Origin: Zygnema cylindricum
Taxonomy: Eukaryota; Streptophyta; Zygnematophyceae; Zygnematales; Zygnemataceae
Direction: 5' to 3'
Assembly (NCBI GenBank): GCA_037447655.1
Contig: JBBHKE010003519.1
Span: forward strand, 434,966-498,965
DNA length: 64,000 nt
Shown here: piece by piece, positions 20,676-31,960 of the stretch
Layout of the letters: each line of letters opens with the position of its first letter
Position numbering within the stretch: position 1 is the first letter of the stretch
The notes under the pieces: model-generated
The model's database searches: none
What the model was told of the DNA's origin: nothing
What the model saw: the letters and a program-made list of their open reading frames with translations, nothing else
Program-made: the position numbers and the translations under genes

Positions 20676-22683
20676 CTAGTCTACTTTCTTTTCAACTCCC
20701 ACTAAAAATATATATAAAAAAAAAAAATTCCTTCTTTTCTTTTTCCTCTTTCTTTTCTCCTCATAAAACTTTAAGTGAATACTCTCGTATTTTAAAAGGT
20801 CCGTTAGATGACCTGAAATAAACATTCCATCTTGCTGATCACATATTTTATTAAGCATACAATTTTCCATAAATCCAAGCAAAGATTTTATCCCACTCAT
20901 CTCTTTTCCATCCACACAGAATCCGATTTCCCTCTTGCAATTAAAAAAACCATCACCATCCCCAATCCGCGACACACAACCAGATGCTATCCCTTTTACA
21001 GGCACACCACCATAAATGCCATCACTCCCATTTGTGATGTCAAAACCATTACCCCCCATATTTATCGTTATATCAAGATTCCCCACTAAGTTCCTCATAA
21101 AATCTACATCTTCCGAGCTCATATTTTTATCCATGATACTCAACCCATTTTCTGAACTTTCCTCACTCTCTCCCATGGAATTCTTTCCACTATCACTTTC
21201 TATAATGATTCCCAAAGAGTATTTCTCCTCCCCTAAACTTTTCATTAAATATTTCTTTTTACCCCTATCCTTTAAAACCCCCTCTAGTTTTACTTCTCCC
21301 CTTTCCTCCAAATCCGTTGAAGTCTCCCTTTCCAACCAATTTTCTGTTTCCAAAATATTTATAAAATTATCCTCATTATTTTTATTTTTCCCTTTTTCAT
21401 TTATGTATCCTAGATTTGACTTTCTCATTTCTAAGTCATACTTTTTACACTCTTTCACATCCTCATCATTTCTAACTCCCTCAAGTACCTCCCTTCCTCT
21501 TACTTCCCTTATACCTCCAAAAGCACATCGTTGCTTTCGTGTAATTTTTGTGTACTTCTCTCTCTTCTCCATTCTACCGATGTGAAGAAGCTCCAAAATT
21601 TCTTCATCCTCTTCATCCTCTTCCCCTTCTTCCTCCTCTTTCACATTCCAACTTCTAAGTTCTTCCAAACAAGGACACTCCTCTATATAGTGACCCGGTT
21701 CTCTACAAAAGAAGCAAACACCCTTTTTAAAAGCTCCCCTTTCTTTTCCTCTCATCCTCTTTCCACCAAAATTCCGATAAGGTTTACCTTCGTCTTTCTT
21801 CGTCTCATCACGCTTCCACTCGTCACCGCCGTTCCTCTCATCACGCTTCCGCCAATCACCACCAGCTGTAAATGCAGTTACCCTCTCACTTCCCCTACGA
21901 AGCTCCAAAGTGCTTTCCCTCACAAGAATTATCCCCATGGTAAAGCTCCAAGTCCATGAGGAGCCATCCATTGCCTGCATACGTTTAATGATGTTTTCGT
22001 ACTCATTTGGGAGTTTCATGAGTAGTGTATTGATCTTTCTCTCCTCAGATTCTACATACCCCGCACTAGCAGCCTCAACATATAACGCAGCAATATCATT
22101 GCAAAACTCTATCATGTTACCGCATTTATAAACATAGGCATCTATTTCTTGTTTTACTAACTGCTGCCTCTGAATAGTCTCACTCTTATAAATCTGCCTT
22201 AGTGTTTCCCATATTTCCGAAGACTTGGTAAGACTTAAAAGAGTGATAGCTATGGACTTAGACACATATCTAAGTATAAGATGTTTTGCTATAGTGTTTT
22301 TATACTCCCAAATTTTAATATCATTTTCTTCAGTTTTACTTATAACCCCTCTAAGTGAAGATGTGGCGGAGAGCATAGCTCCCCTCACCATAAGTGTCCC
22401 TTTATCCTTCTCCCCTATTTCCCCATCCACGAAAAGGTTTTTCCCTTCACCTTTTGATTCATCTGAACTCCGGTTTATATTTTGGGCAGCCTCAAATGAT
22501 TCTCCATAGTAACCTCCTCCAAAGCCAGGTGGCGGACATCTCACTTGTCCCGAAAAAAATTCCCCATAAGTGCTTCTCGAAAAGCAATCCCTCCATAATA
22601 AACTCCCAATAAATGAAGTTTGTTCCATCGAACAAAGGCACCCTAGATGGTGGGCCTATAACCTGAAATTCTATGTGCTCCAT
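20676..22683 (-). CDS. TR-GAG1 gag with remodelled pol remnant
   Basis: The natural start is the ATG at 22683 inside the LTR (MEHIEFQVIGPPSRVPLFDG). A seven-T run on the coding strand (A run 22553-22559) puts this N-terminus out of frame with the main 650-residue frame (22628-20676). The main frame holds gag helices, a CCHC knuckle CFFCREPGHYIEEC (about residues 305-318), an acidic patch, and KQRCAFGGIR where protease would start. A 270-residue tail follows. It still aligns with the ends of RT (SLGEEKYSLGIIIESDSGKN) and RNase H (KEMSGIKSLLGFMEN, HLTDLLKYESIHLKFYEEK) but has lost the YVDD box and the RNase H AEY residues. The tail is Lys-rich. A capsid role for the first half is well supported; the role of the tail is unknown. 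Confidence 0.85.
22649..22663 (-). other. primer-binding site of TR-GAG1
   Basis: The minus strand reads GGTTATAGGCCCACC, abutting the LTR, with one mismatch to the complement of the iMet tRNA anticodon arm. It also encodes part of gag (VIGPP). Confidence 0.75.
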
Positions 22684-23901
22684 TGCCCACAGAATTCGCA
22701 GATCCAAAAGAAGCTAATCTAGATAGTGCCAACTCCAAGTTGATATAAACCCAAATAAATGATCCCTTGACAATAAGAACCCCAATACACCTTCACCCCT
22801 GTGAAAAGAAGACCTTTTGTGTGCTCAGTTCCACCACAGAATGCAAAGCTTGAATATGTGATTTGGACAATATTCCCCACTTTAACTTTCCCACTGAATA
22901 AGTGCCACCCTGACCGCCACGCAAAGACTCTGACCGACTACTCCCTTGTGTAGCTTAGTCTCCCCTGAGTCGGCAGCAAAAAGAATCACTGAATTTGCTC
23001 ACCCGAGCATTAAGTTATGGCTGGTCAAAGATGACCTTTATAGTTACAAGCTCTCTTAGAGAGAGGTACCGAAATATCACTAAGTCTTAGTCTGCCTACT
23101 CATGACTACCTACTACTAAACCCTAGTCCAATAGGAACACTATATAGTACAAAAAGGTACAATGGGCGATGTACTTATTGTACGACCATTGTACGACAAG
23201 GTCTACAAGGTGACACCTGTCAAATCGGAAGCCATGGTTCCTCCTCCCATCTTCTCCGGTATCAAATAATGTGGCGCCACGTGGCACCGCGTGACGCTAT
23301 CTCTGTATGCCGCCAAAATCTCACTTCGCGTGGCGGCTATAATGCCAGGCGTCCGATCAAAACATATTTTACACGGTTCAGATTCGCGTACATGTACGAA
23401 CTGCTCCTTTTGGTTAGTCTGCAGTTAATTAACTGTTGCGTTAACGTTTATGTATTTATGAAACACCTCACGTGTAATGTTTCGATAACGCCTTATTAAT
23501 TAAGGCTTACGTCTACAAATATAACCACAGACCATGGTTCAAATCTGGTTTGGAGCAGTTTTTGGTTATTTGTTAGTTTGTTAGAACTCTCTTCTTGTCC
23601 ATGTATAAATACCTATTGTACCCTACATATGCCATCGTTTACTCTAAGCTATAGGCTAAAGCTAACGTTAGAGTAGGATGTAGGTACCAGGATCAAATCC
23701 TGGAACCGTCATAACCATTTTGGTACAAACTACGAATTAGTCTATCCTCTTTAGACAGCCATGGCTCTAGCTCTCTCTCTGGTCTTCAGTGACTGCAACA
23801 AGTATGGGGACCGGAGAGAGTTGAGCGAGAAGCAGGTTGCCTTTGCTGACTTACTCTATTTATTTTTCCAATACAGACCTAGAAATACATAAATTTCAAC
23901 A
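22664..23901 (-). repeat. 5' LTR of TR-GAG1
   Basis: Partner of 19426-20662, with small differences clustered near 23280-23520. It contains the gag start codon at its internal end and the U3 hairpin at 23757-23830. After its end comes GTTTC, likely target duplication, then gypsy B gag. Confidence 0.92.
23644..23721 (+). ncRNA. antisense tRNA-like Pol III unit, TR-GAG1 5' LTR
   Basis: Same organisation as the unit in the 3' LTR, with CCAGGATCAAATCCTGG as T-arm and TTTT at 23718-23721. From this copy a transcript would run outward into flanking DNA. Confidence 0.6.
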
Positions 23902-24219
23902 GTTTCACGACGATCAAGTCTTTTCCCTCTCAAGGGCTCCTAGAAGCTTTGCATGTTGGTTCCTTCCCGTTTACGAAAAGTAGTTTGACCCCAGGAAGGC
24001 CTATTGGTGGCCGTGTCTTATAATTGATCAGCCTGGGGACGTGAAGCTAGATCCCTCCAATGCCGGTCCGCTACAGACTAAGAGGAACTACATTCTGAAG
24101 GGCTACTCATAATCTCCACCACCCCTTTTACCGGCCTAACTACCCAAGCTCAATCGGTGTGGGCTGCCCTTTGATCAAAATCTCTCGTCACATTTAACTC
24201 ATGGAAATTGTGAAGGGTC
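23902..24219 (-). pseudogene. gypsy B gag N-terminus and leader
   Basis: The minus strand has an ATG near 24113 followed by MSSPSECSSS, then a stop, SVADRHWRDLASRPQADQL, another stop and WGQTTFRKREG. The reading approaches the TR-GAG1 edge and continues on its far side (KGKFTTVVREETF at 19420). It is the best candidate for the start of gypsy B gag. About 100 bases of leader lie upstream before the LTR at 24220; no clear primer site is seen. Confidence 0.55.
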
Positions 24220-24916
24220 TGTTGAAATTATTTTTATATGGTATTTTCTAGGTCTAAATTTAATACAAATAGAAAAAGGAAAAAGGCGGACAGCTTGCCT
24301 CCACCTCCTCTCTCTACCCACCATACTTGTCGTAGTCACTAAATGATAGAGAGGGTGGCTGAGCCATGGCTGTCCTAGCTTAAGCAGGCAGGGCTAAAGG
24401 GTGACTTATGTCACTCTCAACAAAAGGTTGAGTCCAGCAAGACTCGAACCTCTAACCGGCAGGGCGCGGCGTAGCTGGTAGCTCTAAACAATCTGTCGTA
24501 TAAGTCCGTTAGGATACATTAGGTTTGATAATTATATAAACAGTGTTAAAACCATGATTCTAATTAACGGGATAACGAACAAAAGAACATAAAACCAATT
24601 TTATATTGTGCGAACATTATCTCGCACAAAATCAAATGAATCGGACATTTGTTTTGACAGCGTACATTTAATGTTGGATTTACATCCGACTGCGTATATA
24701 ACTGCAGAGATCACGGAATGGCCACTTTGGCGTTTATGGAGGTGGCATGACGTGGCGCCACGCGGAGGGATGACATTTGATCGCCCTATAAAAAAAAAGT
24801 TCTCCAAAATAAGTTTAGTGGAATTTCCTAAGGGTTTTCTCATGAGAGAGTACTGAAACAACAATCTGTATCTTTCGTCCACAAGTGCCTTATACAATAG
24901 AGTTTGTCCAGTTTCA
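24220..24916 (+). repeat. plus-orientation type-1 copia LTR
   Basis: Starts TGTTGAAATTA and contains the type-1 U3 hairpin (24300-24400, arms CCACC...CTCTCTA against TAGAGAG...GGTGG) and an antisense tRNA-like unit. The 3' edge is uncertain; CAGTTTCA at 24916 is the best TG...CA end. No internal region follows, so it is a solo LTR or a truncated copy. Confidence 0.65.
24422..24515 (-). ncRNA. antisense tRNA-like Pol III unit in LTR 24220
   Basis: On the minus strand CCTAACGGACTTATACG (box-A-like) is followed by GGTTCGAGTC (good box B) and TTTT at 24425-24422. It lies antisense to its LTR. Confidence 0.6.
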
Positions 24917-25692
24917 GATCCTAAAAGGTCAACGCAATGAAAGGGGCCAATTAGCGGAGAGCAAATGCTATCAAACTGAAATGGGACAAATAAGGTCGTA
25001 CCACACTCGGGGCAGAAAGTTCTACTTCAGATTCCGGCTAAATCCGGAACCGAGAGTCCAAATCGCATCCACTAATCTATCAAAAGTACTTAGGTGGCAC
25101 TGAAAAGCCGAACCAATACCTAAGGTAATTAATGAATCGAAAGCTTGTTGGACCTAACTAAAATCCGACTAACGTCTTACAACAAAATCTAGATTGTAAT
25201 TCCAAAAGTTACGTGTAACTCCACAATGTACCATCCGCTAGGGGTGTGGGAAACTGCTTCCAAGTGGAGAAACTGCAATCTTGGGACCGGAATAACTTGG
25301 TCCTCCGGCCCTCGTTAGGCGTAAACCAAATTGCGTCGCGCTTTATGTGGAAAATATAAGAATCCAGTTTAGTCTCTTACGCCTCAATATCCGTACGTTG
25401 ATGACCGTACGGGAAAAAGGGGTTCCGGCAATCGAGGATATATGTGGGTGTGCTAGAAGGCACACGAGCTAGACACCACGTGTAAATAAAATTGCGGCAA
25501 CCACATCAATATATAAATTATAGACGTTTGGTCGCCTTCAAAGAAAGCTTTATATAGGCGGTGTGTTTGTCATCTTTTTTTTTCTGTCCGTCCGCAATAT
25601 AGAAGTTTGCCGTCAATATGCTGTCGATTTAGTTTTGGAACAAGAAATGTCCTTGATTTGTCGTCAACTGACTCTACTTACGACTAGCCTCC
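24917..25692. other. unassigned DNA, no gene recognised
   Basis: No coding similarity or RNA gene is seen. By position the left part could be leader or LTR of gypsy B, but I found no repeat partner. A motif GCGGCAACCACA near 25494 recurs in the fold-back region to the right. Confidence 0.4.
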
Positions 25693-25900
25693 CTACCGCT
25701 GGCACAATGTAACGTTGCCATCATCTACGAATGACATGTCGTTGTACTGCTGGCACAATGTAAAATTACCGTCATTTACGAACGACTAATCGCCGTACCG
25801 CTGGCACACCATGACGTTGTCGTCATCTACTAACAACTAATTGCTATACTGCTAGCACAATGTAATGTTGTCGTCAATTGACTCTACGAACGACAACGTG
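25693..25900. repeat. 51-bp minisatellite, four units
   Basis: The octamer GCTGGCAC (GCTAGCAC in the last) occurs at 25698, 25749, 25800 and 25851, exactly 51 bases apart. Each is followed by a diverged version of ATGTAACGTTGCCATCATCT and ACGAACGAC. The units are imperfect, so the array is not very young. Confidence 0.8.
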
Positions 25901-26204
25901 AAAAGGTACGAGACCATCCAGGGAAAAGGTATGGGTTTTCATTTTTTGTAACAAGTATGAAAAACAAGGATGGAAAAAATGCATGAAATCGGGCATGATA
26001 AATAGGACATGGTACATGCCCGTGTAACGGGCGTTTATTTACTTGTGTAAATAAAATTATTGCGAGTAGAAAGTTTCTCACTTCAACAACTTTGCCGCGC
26101 ATGATAGATGCACATATAAAGTTAAAAAAATGTACGCACTTATAGGATAATATTCATATCGCGCGTTTTTATCATTTAGTTTAATCGATATTTCTACGTG
26201 GGTA

Positions 26205-28310
26205 CGTTTTTATTATTTTGTACAACGTTTATTTTGTTTCATACAAGTTAATTAATCTATAGAAGGTAGTCCAATAATTTGTGTCGAAGTAGAGCGTAAT
26301 GCTTTGCGATTACATTCCATTTTTGCGGCTAAGTTAATTTTTGTCAGTACGTTCTCTCACACTGCAGCTCACGTGAAGAGAGAAACTGCCTGGGCGCAAC
26401 AAATTTGTTTTCCTGTGGTTGCCGCACTTTTGTTACAGTAAACCTTGGCTAGCCGTGTGAATTGTTTTTTTTTTATGACAGTCGACATTCGCAAGCACGA
26501 CATTTTTTTAACCGTCGTTACAATATTTCGCCAGTCAAAGTTGTTCAACGGATTGAATGTCAAATCTGTGCTCAAAGGTAGGTAACTTGTACTTCAACGT
26601 ATTTCAAATGTACAATTTTTTACAACTACCTGCACGCAGCAAAAATTGTCTCTGCGATTAGCAATTCCTATTAAAAAAATCAAAGATTTTTCACACTGTC
26701 CAATTTAAACTTCAAATCTTCATTTGCATACATAGATGTCCTATGCATATAAAACGCACAAAGTAAACAACACTACGTACAGTGCGCATCAAACGATTTG
26801 GAAAAGTAAATAATATTTGTGCCTTACTGTGCACCCATACAGGTATTGTACATTTCCGTGTATTTCAAGGTTATTTTAGCGAGATTTCAAGGTTTTCAAA
26901 AAACATTCCTAGACGTTTTCGCATTTTTCAAATTTTCAGTACAACTATCTTAGATTTTCCGAGATTTTATGGTTTTCAAGGTACATTTAAGTACGTTTGC
27001 GTATATTTTGTTTGGGAATTGATCATGACAATGATTGTTTTGGTAGCGCACAGTCACTTACGTTATTTTGTCAAAATTTGTACGTTTGATGTACATATTG
27101 GTACCAATAAAATCCTATTGAGTACAAATTTGACGGTCTATCGGTTGGACAACTTTGAATTTCAAAATATTTTTTCAACCGCTTAAAATTTAGCCGCACT
27201 TGCGGACGTCGACCGTCATAATAAAAAAAGCAATTCACACGGTCGGCGAACGTTTACGGTAACAAAACTGCGGCAACCACATGTAAATAAAAGTGTTACA
27301 GATAGTCACTTTTTGTCTTTACGTGAGGTCCACGATGAGATTACTTAGCCGCAAAATTAAAATTTAATCGTGTAAGCGTTACATTGAAATTAAACGCAAA
27401 TTGAAAAGAAACCTCTTTAAAGTAAACTGAACTATTGTAAGTTTTGCACAGAAATATTAATACGCACGCAAACAAAATTTTGCTGTCAATATAAGAATGC
27501 TTATTCATAGATAATGTGGATCGATTTCGTCGCGCGTGACGACGCACATTTTTTTCATTTAATTTCAATTGATATTTTTACGCTGGTTTTTTTTATTATA
27601 GTGTACAAAGTTTATTTCGTTTCGTGCGTTTTAATAAACTTGTACAAGATTTATAGTTCTTTAGTTTAAAGAGGTTTCGTTTCACTTTGTGTCTAAATTT
27701 AATGTAACGCTTACACGATTAATTTTCAATTTTGCGGCTAAGTGCTATCACCGTGAACCTCACGTAAAGACAAAAAGTGAGTGTCTGCAACACTTTTATT
27801 TACATGTGGTTGCCGCAGTTTTGTTACCGTGAACAGTCGTCTGCCATATGAATTGCTTTTTTTTATTATGACAATCGAAGCCGCAAGTGCGGCAAAATTT
27901 TAAGCGATTGAAACAATATTTTGAAATTCGAAGTTGTCCAACCGATAGACCGTTAAATTTGTACTCAACAGGACTTTATGGGTACCAATATATACTTCAA
28001 ACGTACAAATTTTGACAAAATGACGTAAGTGACTATGCGCAGCCAAAACAGTCACTGTCATGATCAATTCCTTTTCATTTTAGTACAGCTATCGTCAATT
28101 TTCCGTATATTTTTGCACATTTCCGTATAGTTTTGTACTTCCCGTATATTATATTATATTTTCAATTTTTTTAAGGATTTTCTACCGTCATTTTTTTTGT
28201 ACATTTACGTGCATACTTAGGGTTATTTAAGCGGGATTTTAGGTTTTTTTGGGTACATTCACGTTCGTTTTCGTATACTCTAGTATAACTGTTATAGATT
28301 TTTGATATAG
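26205..28310. repeat. fold-back repeat region with inverted arms of about 470 bp
   Basis: 27015-27482 is an imperfect reverse complement of 27603-28071, with a spacer of about 120 bases. A diverged direct copy of the right arm lies at about 26205-26600. Material beyond it (26845-26960) recurs directly at 28198-28310. All copies share GCGGCAACCACATGTAAATA or its complement. No transposase frame is visible; the 134-codon frame at 26782-27186 has no recognisable similarity. It may be a fold-back or Mutator-like DNA transposon remnant. Confidence 0.6.
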
Positions 28311-28508
28311 TTTTGGAACATTTCCCTCTTTTGTCCGTAAAGTTTCAGTTTTTTTAAGGATTTTCTAGGGTCAAGCTTTCGTACATTTTTGTATAATGGT
28401 ACAATGAAAACAATACAAACTTTACTAGAAGTATGAAAAAACAGGAAAGCTAAGTAATTTTCTTAAAAAAATCGAAATCCATACGAGTTCGACATCTATG
28501 GTAGCATA
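28072..28508. other. AT-rich DNA right of the fold-back region
   Basis: Low-complexity sequence with repeated TTCCGTATA and TTTTCGTAC runs. Part of it (28198-28310) belongs to the direct repeat described above. No gene seen. Confidence 0.4.
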
Positions 28509-29472
28509 TGTAAATGTGTGACCTCCATTGGTACACAAAATGTCCAACTTATGTGAAATCTCTAGGATAATATCTGCACTTTTGACTTTGGCATAGAATA
28601 AGTCCCACCCTAGGACGCACAAACTTAGATCGACTACATCCTTGTGTAGCTTGGACTCCCTTGACTCCTTAGCAAAAAAAATCACTAAAATTGCTCCCTT
28701 GAGTATTAAGTTATGTCTGACCAAAGTTGGCCTATAAATACAACTGCTCTCTTAGAGAGAGACAGAAAAACCTAAAAATGTTATAAGTCCTAAACTCCCT
28801 CTTCAAGTCTACTACTAGTGTACCTAGCCAATCAGAAGATTGTAAAGTAGAAAAAGGTACAGGTAGTGTTGTACTTCTTGTATAGCCATAGTACGGCATG
28901 GCCGTTCCGCTGACGCGCGTCAGTTCTAGAGCTGTAGTTGCTCCTCCCGCGATAACCCCTGTCTAACCATGTATTGCCATGTGTCATCCGCCAACATCTG
29001 CTCCGCAAACCGCCAAAATACCACTCCTGTATTCCAACTCCTTTTGAGTCGTTCGATCTAATCCGCACATTCGATTTCGTCCCTCGAAATTGAAAGTCAT
29101 TTTGTAATTTCAGTGCAATCCGGATTTCGTGCGCTCCGGCATATTTCTATGTTCAGTTTGTCCCGTAACTAGTTAAATGAAATACATTGTGAGATATCTG
29201 TTTAAATAAATATCATACCATATACATGTATTGGTCTCACAAGACCTACCGGATAAGGTAAACGGTTTATCACTATGGCGGTCATTCGGAGGTCACCAGT
29301 TCAAATCCTACTAGTGACCGCCTATATTTTGCAGAAAACTACTCTATTCATCTACCTATCTCCTTGGCTGCAAGGGGCAGCCATGGCTGCCTGCAAGTCC
29401 TCATTGAATACGACAAGTATGAGGGTTGCAGTAAGAACAAAAGATTAAGACTTTAAAATACCTTCTACAACA
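28509..29472 (-). repeat. 3' LTR of copia E5 (type-1 LTR)
   Basis: Runs from TGTAAATG to CTACAACA and is followed by CTCCCCTTATTTT (reversed purine tract). The U5 end contains ACCTCCATTGGTACAC, the counterpart of the gag-start region. The TATA region near 28720 has GACCAAAGTTGGCC. The U3 hairpin is at 29370-29440. Confidence 0.85.
29240..29330 (+). ncRNA. antisense tRNA-like Pol III unit in E5 LTR
   Basis: CCTACCGGATAAGGTAAACG (box A) is followed by AGTTCAAATCC, a near-perfect box B, and TTTT at 29327. GGCGGTCA and TGACCGCC form an 8-bp acceptor-like stem around the box-B hairpin. It is one of the best preserved units. Confidence 0.65.
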
Positions 29473-31140
29473 CTCCCCTTATTTTCTAGTCTATCTTTTG
29501 CTTCAGTCCACACTTCATCCTACGAAATATTAATTTGGGAGAAAGAACCGGTTTAGTCATCATATCTGCTACCATCTCTCCATCTGGTTTATATTCCAAA
29601 CTAATTATTTTATCCTCAACCTTCTCTCTAACAAAGCTCAAACGGATATCCATATGCTTTGCTTGAAATTGATGCTTAGGATTTGCTGCAATTGTAATCG
29701 CAGCTTGATTATCACAAAAACATCTTTTGCACTCTATTTTTCATATATCCTAATTTTTGAAGCAAAGATTTCACCCACATTAATTCTTTCACATATGAAC
29801 TAGAAGCCATATACTCAGCCTCCATGGTGGACTAAGCAATCACCTTTTGTTGCTTACTACTCCAATACCAAGCTCGATTCCCAACACATAATACATACCT
29901 AGAAGTAAACCTCCTCATCAAAACATCCCTATAGCTAGCATCACTCTAAGTGGTGATGTCAGTATTATCCCCTCCCAAATGCAACCATAGATCTCTTGTT
30001 CCTATCGAGTACCGCATGACCCTTTTGGGCGCTTTCCCAATCTTTCTTCCTATGATCATTCACACTCCTACTTAATACTCCCACAACTACTGCTATATCA
30101 AGACGAGTACACTTCATAAAATAAATCAAACTACCGACAACCTGTCTGTACGGAATAGTTTGCATGAACTTGTTTTCCTTAGGTCCTAACTCGTTTTCCA
30201 AGATCATGACTCCCTTTTCTGAGCTCCCCTCATTTCTCTTATTTAAGTCCATTGGAGTCGTACAACTATTTGTTTTTTCTATTTGAAAATTTTCAAGCAT
30301 ATTTCCAATTGCTTCCTTTTGAGTTAGTCTTATTGTTTTCTTTTCTTTATCCCTCTCCATTTGAATTCCCAAAACATACTTTGCCTCCCCCAAATCTTTT
30401 ATTTCAAATCTACTCTTTAGATCCTTTTTCAATCCATTAATTTTCTCAATTGATTTACTCAAAACAAGCAAATCATCAACATATATGGAAATGAAAATTA
30501 TACTTTCCTCATCCTCAAATAAGTAGATGGATGATTGGATATATCCCAAACTTGTAAGAAACTCGTCTTGCTTCTTGTTCCATTGGCATGGAGCTTGCTT
30601 TAGTTCGTAAAGGGACTTTATCAATCTACACACCTTGCTTTCTTCTCCTTTCTCCACAAATCCCTTCGGTTGTTGCATGAAGATCTCTTCTTCTAATTCT
30701 CCATATAAGAAAGTGATATTGATGTCCATCTGGTGCACTTCCATGTCTTCCGCTGCCCCAAGACTAAGTAGAATCCGGACGGAAGGGAATCTAACAACCG
30801 GAGCAAAAGTCTCCTCATAATCGATCCCCTCTTTTTGTGTGAACCTCTTTGCCACTAATCTGGCGTTGTATCGCTCGATAGTGTTGTCTGGATTGAGCTT
30901 CAACTTAAATACCCACTTGCATACTATTGGCTTTTTATCGGGAGGGCAATCCACCAACTCCCATGTGTTTGCTTCCATAATGGAAGCCATCTCATCATTA
31001 ATAGTTGTCACCCATCTATAACCCTCCGGACTATTAATTGCTTCCGAATAAGTCTGAGGTTCGCTCAAATGTGACAGCTTAGTTACCTTACCTTTTCACT
31101 TATCTCTCTTGAAGTCTCTTGCTGCTTCTCCTTCCTCCTT
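29473..31140 (-). pseudogene. copia E5 reverse transcriptase and RNase H
   Basis: A frame from 31068 to 29965 starts with SEPQTYSEAINSPEGYRWVT and includes VCKWVFKLKLNPDNTIERYN, IYVDDLLVLSKSIEKINGLK (catalytic box) and CTRLDIAVVVGVLSRS. RNase H continues from about 30000 to 29520 in broken frames, with CDNQAAI, and ends near VADMMTKPV. An indel near the RT-RNase H border and a stop in the RNase H part make it non-functional. Confidence 0.9.
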
Positions 31141-31960
31141 CAAACTCCAATGCTGGGATAGAGGGTAATCTCGGGTTTCTCTAAGTGTTCTACTAGAATT
31201 ATGTCTTCTCTTCCGAGATCATAAACTCTATACCCCTTTACATTTTCATCATACCCAAGTAAGTATTCCGACTGTCCTCTTGCATCTAACTTTCAATCAG
31301 ATTTTTCTGTGTTTAGACTAAACATTTGACTTCCAAACTCCTTTAAGTGTGAAACTATAAGTTTTCTCCCGGTCCATCTTTCATAAGGTGTTTGTCTTTT
31401 TACCGCCGAGGTAAAAACTCTATTTTTGAGATAGTTAGCACAATTCATAGCTTTTGCCCAAAAACCTTTTCTTATCTTTTTATATGTCAACACGCTACGG
31501 GCACTATCACTTAATGTCTGATTTAGTCTCTCGGCAACACCGTTTTGTTTTGGGTTCTTTAGGAGAGTCTTTTGGTGTTGAACCCCTTCCTCTTTCAAGT
31601 AATCCTCAAACTCATTAGAAGTGAATTCCCCCCCATTATCACTCCTCACTCTCTTTATAGGTGTCTCAAGAAGCTTTTCACTCCATGTTTTATACACCTT
31701 AAAATAAGTGGAAGCGTCAGATTTGTTTTTTAAGAAATATACTCTAGAGTATCTAGACCAATCATCAATAATAATAAGCATTAACATTTTCCCTCCAACT
31801 AATGGCACTTTGGCCGGTCCTCGTATGCCAGTATGAACTATATCTAAAAACATTTCACCCTTATATGTTGCGGATTTTGGAAAAGGCAATCTGTGGGTTT
31901 TTCTTTGAGCACACCCACTACAATCATTCAAAGTCTCATTATCTCCAAAATGTATTCACT
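31141..31960 (-). pseudogene. copia E5 integrase
   Basis: The frame 31931-31293 reads CSGCAQRKTHRLPFPKSATY, then IVHTGIRGPAKVP (the usual Asp of HTD is Gly), IKRVRSDNGGEFTSNEFEDY and KQNGVAERLNQTLSDSARSV. The HHCC histidines lie in the protease-side frame (WHKRLGHVHLDRLKEM). The first catalytic Asp is substituted and the C-terminal part near 31141-31290 is frame-broken. Confidence 0.85.

Larger units (their letters stand above)
19426..23901 (-). mobile_element. TR-GAG1: gag-only copia retrotransposon with two LTRs
   Basis: Two LTRs of about 1.24 kb (19426-20662 and 22664-23901), differing at only about two dozen positions by eye, flank a 2.0-kb internal region. That region holds one long reading frame for gag plus a shrunken pol remnant. 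No working protease, integrase or RT is encoded, so it depended on other elements for movement. Half-tRNA(iMet) primer site and purine tract are present. It inserted into gypsy B gag with probable target duplication GTGTC/GTTTC. A second, older copy with the same internal structure lies at 35945-40270. Confidence 0.9.
13625..24219 (-). mobile_element. Ty3/gypsy element B with DNA methyltransferase, split by TR-GAG1
   Basis: Gypsy B is colinear with gypsy A from the N-terminal RT (13625) through methyltransferase, protease and gag, and extends to a gag start near 24113. TR-GAG1 (19426-23901) interrupts gag, with GTGTC on the left and GTTTC on the right as a likely mutated 5-bp target duplication. 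The RT palm, RNase H, integrase and 3' LTR are missing at the left, where copia E3 abuts. It has more stops and frameshifts than gypsy A. The LTR at 24220 cuts its 5' side. Confidence 0.8.

Noticed and set aside
20832-22131. Long plus-strand frames opposite the TR-GAG1 gag
   Set aside because: They mirror the purine-rich coding strand of gag and have no domain; shadows of the real gene.
25693-25900. CRISPR-like array
   Set aside because: Units are contiguous and diverged without unique spacers; a eukaryotic minisatellite.
26782-27186. 134-codon open frame in the fold-back region
   Set aside because: No recognisable domain, aromatic-rich composition typical of AT-rich noncoding DNA, and it overlaps an inverted-repeat arm.
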